Part shown: in pieces, positions 55,661 through 64,000 of the stretch | How positions within the stretch are numbered: position 1 is the stretch's first letter | Layout: each line of letters starts with the position of its first letter | Assembly (NCBI GenBank): GCA_028583415.1 | Contig: CM053271.1 | Span: forward strand, 92,026,584-92,090,583 | Origin: Protea cynaroides | Taxonomy: Eukaryota; Streptophyta; Magnoliopsida; Proteales; Proteaceae | Length of the DNA: 64,000 nucleotides | Direction of reading: 5' to 3' | Notes under the pieces: model-generated | The model's input: only the letters and a program-made list of their open reading frames with translations | Told to the model about the DNA's origin: nothing | The model's database searches: none | Made by a program: the position numbers and the translations under genes

Positions 55661-57969
55661 TGTAAGACCCTTATTCCACTAATCTGGTCTAACTGTGTCT
55701 TGCCAGGACTTCCCATCATTGCTGGATCAAGTGAACCGACCGTATGATGATGAACCACGAGACCAGGTATGAAAATTTTGACTCAAAAACACTTAAAATC
55801 AAGTGTATGGTCGACTACGTGGGTAGGTGTGGTCGACCATACGATGGCAAATAAAGACCACTGCTTTTGAAGCATACAGTCGATTTTTTTTACTGTAGGG
55901 TCAACGGATTCTGTGACCATAGACCATTGATCGTAAGACCTCAGGTTAGACTTCTAGTTTGGAAACTTTCCAAATACAAGGAGGATCTTTTTCCTATTAT
56001 TGGAGAGTTTCTCTCTATATAAAGGACGTTCCTCAATCCTTTTTCACTCTTTTGGAACATTATTAAACCCTAGATGAAGAGAAAGAAGAGAAGGAGAAGG
56101 AGGAAAACTAAGGAGAAGGCTGAGAGAAGAGATCTACTGATTCCCTGCAACAAGTAAGGTATGAATCTTATCTCTGAAGCCTTAGAACATCAAGAGTAGG
56201 AATTTCTGGTGTTAATTATAATACCAAACCCAATATAAGGATTCAGCAATGGGATTTTCTGAGCAAATCTCAAAGGGGAGACCATAGAGAATGGATTAGA
56301 GTAATCAGTTGATTAAAACAAGAGAATGGACCTTAGAATGATCATTAGGAAGGACCCTACTGAGGAGCTAAGAAGAAGAATTCAGATTTAAAGTGGTTTC
56401 TGGATCAGACAAGCGTATGGTGGCAACTATGGTCGATTATAGATCGACCACAGGGTGACCATACCATCGACCATAGCTATTCCAAAAGAATTCAAGAAAC
56501 GTATGGTCGCAGGGTATGGTCGCATATAGTGCGACCATAGGGTATCGATCGTACGTGGTAAGGTTGGCACAGCATGCGACCATAGGGCCTATCAGACACC
56601 TATCATTGATTTATTTTGATTTTTGACTACTGTAACACATTACATATGAATCTTAACTTAAATTTATATAACTTTTATGTCATTAAATTAATTCAAAGAG
56701 ATTACAAGGCTTGAAAAGAGATCAAGTCTTGCTAACAGGTGAGGGAACAAGACCTAAACTAAATAGATAATAATACACTATTTATTTTATTGAGTCAAAT
56801 ACCATGATTGATTCTATGCTTGTTGCTTGTAATCTGTATCTCACATGTCATCCAATATTACTATTATTACTGCTCATGCATATTTATTTTTGTCTATTTG
56901 CTACCATGTTGATTAATGATGATAGGAATAGGCATGTGATTGTGTGTGTGTGGTTAGTGTGTTGGATGCGAGTGGGGCATCAAGGGGAGGACGTGGCATT
57001 ATGGTCTTTGACCTAGTCACCAGATTCTAGCTCTATCTACTTACGTCTTGCCCATTGACATCTTCGTATCGCCATTACCTTAGCAGAACTATTACGTCGT
57101 AGGACATCAGAGGAGGTGGTCTCGGACCTTGTGGTCTCTGACTCTGTCGGGGGGCCTTAGCTCTATCTCTATGGACGTATTGAGGGATGCTGGGCTGAGG
57201 CCTTAGATACACTGGATGACATTTAGGAATGGTTAGTTGCGAACCCAGTTTGCGTGCCCTCGCCAATAGGGGCTTACGTATTGGTATGGGTAGGGCATCA
57301 GGGGAAGTATTAGCAATGTTTGATCTGAACACTTGAGCTCTATCTCTATTCCATGTGGGTGCATGTGAGACGATAATGATGTTTGATCCATTGGGCGGAT
57401 TCACACACTCATGTATAGAGGTGCGGTAGCCGTCAATCCTTTCTATAGCATTTTACAAACTTAAAAACCAGACCAGATATGAATTGAATGCATGCATTGT
57501 TTTGTTTGCTCACTGAGCCATGATGTGTGCTCACCCTCTCGACGTCAAATATTTTTAGTTAATGATGCAGGTCCTATTGTAGAAGAGTACGTAAATGCGT
57601 CGACATATGGACACATGGTGACCATGGATGTTAAAGCTATAGAAGATACGCATGATCCTTTATGCGAGTGCAACTAGTGCATTTTTTATTAGTTTAGCTA
57701 TATTTGATTATTAGAACATGTAATGGATTAATTATTTTTATGTTTTGAGTTTTGAAGATAATTGGATTAAATAATTATTTATAATGGTTAGATGTTTAGT
57801 TCATTATTTATAAATACTTTCACTTATTTGTTTATTATCTCTGATTATTACTGTGGAATGTGTGTGTGGTTGATATGGTGGGTACTACTTAACGGAAATC
57901 TTGGTTGAACCGTTGGTTTATTGACGGTTCATCACACTATTCTGGTTAATCCAGAATTGAGGTGTGACA
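55661..57969 (+). repeat. Element C 3' LTR
   Basis: 2309 bp, TGTAAGACCC...TGAGGTGTGACA; collinear with 45946-48256 with many single-base differences. Motif clusters at about 55800-55935 and 56415-56590. Confidence 0.9.
57492..57692 (+). pseudogene. Small LTR-encoded ORF (element C, 3' copy), one stop
   Basis: ATG 57492, 67 codons to the shared stop at 57690-57692: MHCFVCSLSHDVCSPSRRQI, VEEYVNASTYGHM, DPLCECN, then TAG where the 5' copy has CAG (Gln), then CIFY. Confidence 0.5.
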
Positions 57970-58448
57970 CCTTCTCTCAGCCTTCTTCTCTAAATCTCCT
58001 TCTCCTTCTCTTCATCTTCCTTTCTCCCTTAAGATTTAGGGTTTGATAATGTTTCAAAAGAGTGAAAAAAGGTTAAGGGACATCCTTTATATAGAGAGAA
58101 ACTCTCCATATAAAGCTTTCCAACAATAGGAAAGAGATCCCCTTTTATTTGAAAGGTTTCCAAACTCCGAAGTCTGATTTGGATGCCTGCGGTCGGACAT
58201 ACAGTCGCAAAATCCGTCGACCACACGTTTCAAAAGTATCGACCGCACATCCCATATTGACTGGTCTTATTTTCTCATAGTATGGTCGACCATACCTACT
58301 CAGGTAGTCGACCATACACTTAGTTTTAAGTGTTTTTGAGTTGATTCTCTTACCTGGTCTCGTGGTTTTCTTCACACTATTGGGCCACTCAATTCAGAAA
58401 TGATGGAAAGACCTAGTACGACACAATTAGACTAGATTAGTAATACAC
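57970..58448 (-). repeat. Minus LTR scrap, first 0.47 kb of an element-C-type LTR
   Basis: On minus it starts near TGTATTACTAATCTAG and includes the GTCGACCATA cluster (about 58190-58320) and TATA region. It stops at LTR position about 470, where the element C 3' LTR abuts it. It could be the other half of the LTR scrap at 44032-44950, but the middle is missing. Confidence 0.6.
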
Positions 58449-59514
58449 CAACCACACTCAAAACACATGCCTATTCCTATCACCATCAATCAATATAGTA
58501 AAAGCAATAAAATAAATATACATGAACAGGAATAGCAGTAATATTGGATGACATGTAAGATGCACATTATAAGCATTCAAGCATTGAATCATTCATGGCA
58601 TTAGACAAATAAAATAAAGGTAGTTTGTTATTATTCAGTTAGTTTAGGTCTTATTCCCTCACCTGTAAATGATGTGCAAACTTCTTTCAAACCTTGGAAG
58701 TCACTTTAAACTACTTAGGAACCTAGGGAATGTATGGATTTAAGTTAGAGTTCATTTGTACCAAGTTACAATAGTCGAAAATTGAAACAAAATCATTAAT
58801 GGGTGACTAATCGATCCTGTGGTCTCATGTTTAGGGCAACCATATGCCGTGCAGTTGACCCTATGGTCGTGCATCATGCGACCGTAGCATCCGACCACAC
58901 GATTCTTGATAGCTTCCTGAATGGCTGTGGTCGAACCTATGGTCATGTATTGTGCGACCACGAGTACGACCACATGATTTCTGATAAGTTTTCACTTTCA
59001 ATCCGAGTTCTTCCTGAGTCGATTTCTCAGCTCGTTAGTAGGGTTCATCCTATGGTCAATCTATGGCCATTAAATCATAGTTTTACATATCTATTTACCT
59101 TAACCTACTCTCCATTATTCTCCTTTGAGATTTGCTTATGGAATCTCATGGTTGAGATCTTACATCGATTCAACATCTCAGTTTACAATGAAAAAATCCT
59201 ATTCTATGTGATCTATATCTATAGAAACAAGGTTCATACCTTAAGCCTGTTGTAGAGAACTAGATACCTCCTCTGCAAAGCCTTTCTCTCAACTTTCTTC
59301 TCCAAATTTCCTTCTCCTTCTCTTCCTCTCTCTTTCTCTCTTAGGTTTAAGGTTTAAGATTACTCCAAAATAGTGAGAGAGGGTAGAGGGACGTCCTCTA
59401 TATAAAGAGAAAATCTCCACATAGAGCCCTCTAATAATTAAGAAAAAAATCCCCTTTGATTTGAAAAGTTTTCAAATCACAGAGTCCGATCTGGTAACGT
59501 GCGATCGATGGTGT
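58449..59514 (-). repeat. Minus LTR scrap, 5' and middle part
   Basis: Matches, inverted, LTR positions from near the CAGGTGAGG site back to the first motif cluster. GGTCGA/CGACC words at about 58850-58970. Broken at 59514 by the next LTR. Confidence 0.55.
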
Positions 59515-60962
59515 TGTAAGACCCGCACTTTGAAAACCCGGTCTAACCTTGGTTTTGTGTTGTGACAGGTCTTCCGATCATCACCGAGCCAGACGGGGCA
59601 AGCGGATAACAAACAGGTACAAAATCGGACCGAAGTCGACCAATTATACCTGATTTTAGGTATACCAGTCGATGGTACCGGTCTTGGTACCGGTCGACCC
59701 GTATGGCTGCACAGCTATGTGCGGGAATTTGGAAATTGGTCTCTGCGGGTCCTGCTTTCCTGATTTCGAATCCTAGAAGTTTCCTAATCCTAGTAGGGTT
59801 ACTAAACCCTATTTCTAGCCTATAAATACACCCTTAATCCTCCTCAAATCCTTTCCATTGTCTCTCGCAAACCCTAGAAAAGAGAAAGAGGTGGAAAAGG
59901 AGAAGGAGCTAGGAAGAAGAAGGAGATGCCGCCATTACCGTTCGACGAAGCTCACGCTACGCCTGTCAACGGTAAGTGTTTGAATCCCTCTTCTTACCCT
60001 ATGCTAGTTGTGTGGGTGGATCAATACCATGCAAAGTAGGTATTGATCTAAAACCCTAAATTGGCCAATAAACCCTAAGTTGCCGTCAAACCCTAGATTC
60101 GAGTTTCGAGATGATATTCATCGAAATGAGACTTGAATGAGTTGGGGATAACTCTAACTCAAAGCCTAGACTTAGAATGGATAGGAGAAACCCTAAAAAT
60201 CCATGGAGGATGATCGTCGGCAGTCGAAAAACCCATGTATGGTCTTCCGGAGACATACCGGTCGACTATACCGGGTGCACATGGTGCGACCGGTATGTGC
60301 GACCGCTATCTCTCGGGAGGTTGTCTGTAGGGGACTGGCTGACCATACCGGTCGCCAGTCTTTCCCACAGAGCTGCGACGGGTATGTTGCCACCGGTCAG
60401 CTCTGTGAGGGTATTTGTAACCCTGTTGGTTTCCGACCAACATGAAACCCTAAACAATATATTCTAATGAAACCCTAATAATATTGTAGGACTTTGTGAC
60501 ATATCGTTTGGACCTTGCGACGTGGAGCAAGTTATCGAACGAGCGTCAGGTAAGGGAATCTGACCTAAACCTAATAATTAATGGACAGTAAATCGTTGTT
60601 AATCATTGAATATCTATGATGTGATGTTTGTGCATATTCACATGCCATCCTTTACTTTCAGTTATTATTACTGTTCATGCATTGATAAGATGTGATTGTT
60701 AGGCATGTGATTGTTTTCGTTGGTGTGTGGAGTGGGGCATGGGCCTGGGATCGCTCTTCACATTAGCACTTTTTGTAGTATTCTGTCTTAACATGCTTGG
60801 TACGGGTGGGATATCAGGGGAAGGTTGTGGTACGGTGGTCTCCGATATTGATGTTGTCCCGGCCATTATTATGTGGTACTGAGGATTTCGAGTCGACACT
60901 GGCTTATCCACGATGCTTTAGCTCTATCTCTATGCCGTAGGGAGTTATGTTGGGATAGGGTC
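59515..60962 (+). repeat. LTR D, 3'-truncated (ACCGGTCGAC subfamily)
   Basis: TGTAAGACCCGCACTTTG...; clusters of TACCGGTCGAC words at about 59660-59712 and 60235-60390; TATA-like CTATAAATACACC near 59820; donors CAACG|GTAAGTG (about 59972) and GTCAG|GTAAGG (60550). The last 0.8 kb of the LTR, including the small ORF, is missing: sequence jumps into integrase near 60963-60978. Confidence 0.75.
60490..60549 (+). other. Exon-like 60-nt block in LTR D
   Basis: Bounded by TTGTAG| and |GTAAGG. The frame that fits the phase of the last LTR exon reads LCDISFGPCDVEQVIERAS. Element A 3' LTR (33796-33855) and the minus fragment near 9226-9285 have blocks of the same 60-nt length with related residues. 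Confidence 0.4.
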
Positions 60963-60972
60963 TACCTGCGTA

Positions 60973-61782
60973 TTGTTTCTACAGACTGACGGACAGTCGG
61001 AGCGTACCATTCAGATTTTAGAAGATATGCGACGAGCATGTGTGATTGATTTCAAGGGATCATGGGACGAGAAGTTACCATTGATCGAGTTCGCTTACAA
61101 TAACAGCTATCAGGCTACTATACAGATGTCACCTTATGAAGCACTGTATGGTAGGAAGTGTCAAACTCCCTTGTTTTGGAATGAAGTTGGAGAACGTAGT
61201 ATCGTTGGACCAGAATTTGTTGAAGAGACTTGTCGAGTGGTCGACATCATCAAGGAAAGAGTAAGAGTAGCTCAGAACCGTCAGAAGCAATACGCAGATA
61301 CTCGACGAAGAGATCTAGAGTTCGCCGTAGGCGAAAAAGTATTCTTGAAAGTATCGCCTATGCGAGGATTGAAGAGGTTCGGACAGAAAGGAAAATTAAG
61401 TCCAAGATATGTCGGACCATATGAGATTCTGGCTAAGCATGGAAAAGTAGCTTATCAGTTAGCACTACCACCATCTATGTCAAGTGTGCATGACGTATTT
61501 CACATATCCTTATTGAAGAAGTATGTCAAAGACCCAACACATGTGTTGACAGTAGATTTGCCGGAACTAACTGTTGATTTGACATTTGAAGTAATACCAA
61601 TGGAAATCACTAGTCGAAAAGTTCAACGTCTACGCAACAGAGATATCTACTATGTTAAGGTCACATGGAAAAGTAGAGACATGGAAGAGATTACATGGGA
61701 AGAAGAAAATGCTATGAGGAAGCAATACCTGACTTGTTTGACTCAGAAGGAACGTACAATTTCGAGGACGAAATTTTTATAA
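60973..61782 (+). pseudogene. Tekay-like integrase end, best preserved copy
   Basis: From LQTDGQSERTIQILED (catalytic Glu region) through IEFAYNNSYQATIQMSPYEA, KVFLKVSPMRGLKRFGQKGK and YVGPYEILAKHGKVAYQLAL to the chromodomain-like YYVKVTWKSRDMEEITWEEE. No nonsense codon; one lost base near 61729 alters only the last 20 residues. The D,D part and everything upstream is deleted. Confidence 0.88.
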
Positions 61783-61794
61783 GTTGGGGGGAGT

Positions 61795-64000
61795 TGTAAG
61801 ACCCGTGTCAATCTAACCCAGTCTTACCACTTTGAACCAGGTCTACCCATCATGGTCGAGTCAAATGGACCAAGGGCATGAAGGAGATCGAGATCCCAGG
61901 TATGAAATCGACCCAAAAACACTTAATTCTAGGGGAGGGTCGCACACCCGCTAAGCGGGGTCGGACCTCCCAAACCGGAAAGATCGACCCTCGGTTTTTG
62001 AGGGAGGGTCGGACAGCTTAAGACCCTAGGGTCGACGGGATCATCGACCCTCCCATCGACCCTCGGTTTCGACGAAAAACCGAAATTAGGAAATTTCCTA
62101 ATTTTCGGTTGGGATTCTTTCCAAATCTCAATGGGATTATTATAGGACATTCCTAGTCTATTTAAAGGACGTCCCTAAGCCACATTCACTCCTTTCACAA
62201 CCCTAATTGAATTGAGAGAAAGAGAGAAGAAGGAAAAGAGGAAGAAAGGAGGCTAGGAAGAAGGCTAAGCAAAAAGGAGAAGAAATTGCAGAGAAAAGTA
62301 ATCTTCTCAGGTATGGATACTAATTCCATGAGTTTCTATAGACCTTAGGTTAGATATGATTGAGTGTAGGATTTCGGAGAAACCCAAACCATCCATCCAT
62401 GGTTAGGTTTTCATGAAAAACCATGAGAGGATGCACGAAAGCTATCTAGATGAATCATACATGGTTCTAGACCATGGAATGAATGTTGAGTGAACGTAGG
62501 AAGCAAGCCATAGGACCCCAAACACGAAGAATGGATTAAAAGTGGAAATTGGACCAGAGTGCACCAAGGGTCGCACCGAGGGTCGATAGACATCCGACCC
62601 TAGGTGTTTCAAACCATCGACCCTCAGCATTCGGGAAGTTCGGGAATCTTTGGGAGGGTCGATAGACCCATCGACCCTAGCATCGACCCTCGGTTGACAA
62701 AATGGTTTTTAAATTCTGAATTAATTCTAATTAAATTCTATCGACTTTGTTAGGTTTGCTAGCATTATAGTACCGTTATAACAGTGAATCGAAAGCTTGG
62801 AAAATATCTATTAGCAAGCTAAGGTGAGGAACCTTAACCCCAAACTAAATTGGTTAATAATAAACTGTTTTTCTTTTCTTGAGTCCTATGCCATGTTTGA
62901 TTCTATGCGAATATGTTTGTAATGTGCATACAGCATGCCATCCAATATTTCTATTACTTGTTCATGCATATTTACTTTATGGTTTATAACATGATGATGA
63001 TGTTGATGATAGGAATAGGCATGTGATTGTATGTGTGTGGTTGGTGTGCTTGATGCGAGAGAGTATCAGGGGAGGTGTGATGAGAACGTCAATAAACGTT
63101 AACCTTTGGCGGGTCTCAGCACTTTAGCTCTATCTCTAACTCAAGTCTTGTGCATTGACATCGTCGTATCGCCATTACCTTAGCAGAACTATTATGTCGT
63201 AGAGTATCAGGGGAGGTGGTCTCGGTCCTTGTAGTCTCGACCCTACCGGGGGGCCTTAGCTCTATCTCTATGGATGTTCCGAGGGATCTTTGGGGTGAGG
63301 CCTTGGATACACTTGTTTGGCATTAGGATTGATTAGTAGCGAGCCCAGTTTGCAAGCCCTCGCTAACAGGGGCTTACGTGTTGGTATAGCATTATATAGC
63401 AATAAACGTTAACCTTTGTTGTATAATGTTATGGTAGGGTGGATGGGGACGACGATAAACGTTAACCTTCGGGCGGGCTTCCACACCCTGTGTATAGAGG
63501 CGGTATCAATAAACGTTAACCTTTGATCACCCAACCTTTCTATTGCACATTGCAAACTATAAACCAAGACCAAAGATATGAATTGACTTTTTTGCATGCA
63601 TATGTAATGTTGCATTGTTTTGGCTACTCACTGAGCCGTGTTGTGTGCTCACCCCTCGACGTCGAATATTTTTAGTTGATGATGCAGGATATACTATTGA
63701 AGATTATATGAATGCGTCAGCGTATGGAACCGTAGCAGCTATGGATGTTGGAGCTGAAGACGATACACACGACTCCTCTTGCGAGTGCAACTCGTGTGTA
63801 TTCGATTAGATATTTTTTTACAGTTTTCTTATTTGGATGTATAAGACATGTAGTTGGTATTTACCTATTTATGTCTTAGTTAAACACGGAATAATTTGAT
63901 ATTATTTATGGGTATCATTCTAGTACTCAGTTCATATTATTTATAAATTTTCCGCTATTGTGTATTACTCTGATTATGATTGTGGATGCGTGTAAAGTTT
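61795..64000 (+). repeat. LTR E, runs off the window (GGGTCGA subfamily)
   Basis: Starts TGTAAGACCCGTGTC after purine tract AAGTTGGGGGGAGT. Clusters of GGGTCGA/TCGACCC at about 61930-62075 and 62570-62700, TATA-like TATTTAAAGG near 62158, donor CTCAG|GTATGG near 62309. Four copies of CAATAAACGTTAACCTTTG (63090, 63400, 63453 variant, 63507). About 2.2 kb visible, nearly complete compared with the solo LTR at 38231-40524. Confidence 0.85.
63615..63809 (+). CDS. Small LTR-encoded ORF (LTR E copy)
   Basis: ATG 63615, 64 residues: LTPRRRIFLVDDAGYTIEDY, MNASAYGTVAAMDVG, HDSSCECNSCVFD. The first ten residues differ from other copies because of a small indel upstream. Core open and intact. Confidence 0.55.
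   Translation: MFWLLTEPCCVLTPRRRIFLVDDAGYTIEDYMNASAYGTVAAMDVGAEDDTHDSSCECNSCVFD

Noticed and set aside
55661..57974. Target-site duplication for element C as a single unit
   Set aside because: Five bases left of 45946 (GGAGT) and right of 57969 (CCTTC) do not match.

Overview
This is nuclear plant DNA, dense in transposable elements. Plant features are LTR retrotransposons primed by initiator-Met tRNA or tRNA-Asp, GT-AG introns, (AT)n/(CT)n/(CAC)n microsatellites and one TIR-domain immune-type gene. A eudicot or magnoliid is most likely; the species cannot be told. No rRNA, tRNA, CRISPR or bacterial-type gene was seen. The only plausible host gene is a TIR-only protein on the minus strand (exon 1 16652-17105, possible last exon 15879-16081) in a quieter stretch, about 12.5-19.5 kb.

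Layout. 1-6744: Athila-like Ty3 debris: a broken gag on the minus strand, then two 1.35-kb LTRs facing each other in a large imperfect palindrome centred near 4705. 6762-9084: a solo LTR of a long-LTR Ty3 chromovirus (Tekay/Del-like) with TSD TAGCT, inside an older minus-strand LTR fragment (to 10251). 10252-19500: mostly unique or low-complexity DNA with a Ty1/copia RT scrap, a MITE, microsatellites, the TIR gene and short tandem duplications. 19507-40901: a Ty1/copia element carrying a 12-kb Tekay-like element ('element A', 22993-35050, TSD GTATC) in its integrase and a 2.3-kb solo LTR (38231-40524, TSD ATTAT) in its 3' LTR. 40907-44031: tandem duplications, microsatellites and a second copia gag scrap split by a 1.06-kb non-autonomous hAT element (8-bp TSD). 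44032-57969: minus LTR scrap, integrase scrap, then a full but decayed Tekay-like element ('element C', LTRs 45946-48256 and 55661-57969). 57970-64000: minus LTR scraps, a truncated LTR of another subfamily, an integrase fragment and an LTR running off the window.

The most interesting content is in the Tekay-like elements. Both long copies (A and C) carry, between primer-binding site and gag, a roughly 400-codon gene on the antisense strand. It has matching 5'-UTR introns of 437 and 438 nt ending just before its ATG, and stands head-to-head with gag across 0.9-1.0 kb. Each LTR subfamily also carries its own short palindromic motif (ACCGGTA-like, TATGGTCGACC-like or GGGTCGA-like) in clusters at the same two places in the LTR; in A and C there is a third cluster upstream of the antisense gene. 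An accessory protein paired with fast-changing motif arrays recalls the VANC/VANDAL anti-silencing system of Arabidopsis; that link is inference. The LTRs further hold a small ORF ending in a CECxxC motif, conserved without gaps between subfamilies, and gag and pol in both copies are separated by a short stop-containing GT...AG segment whose removal keeps the frame. All copies seen are inactivated, largely by nonsense changes of C-to-T/G-to-A type.
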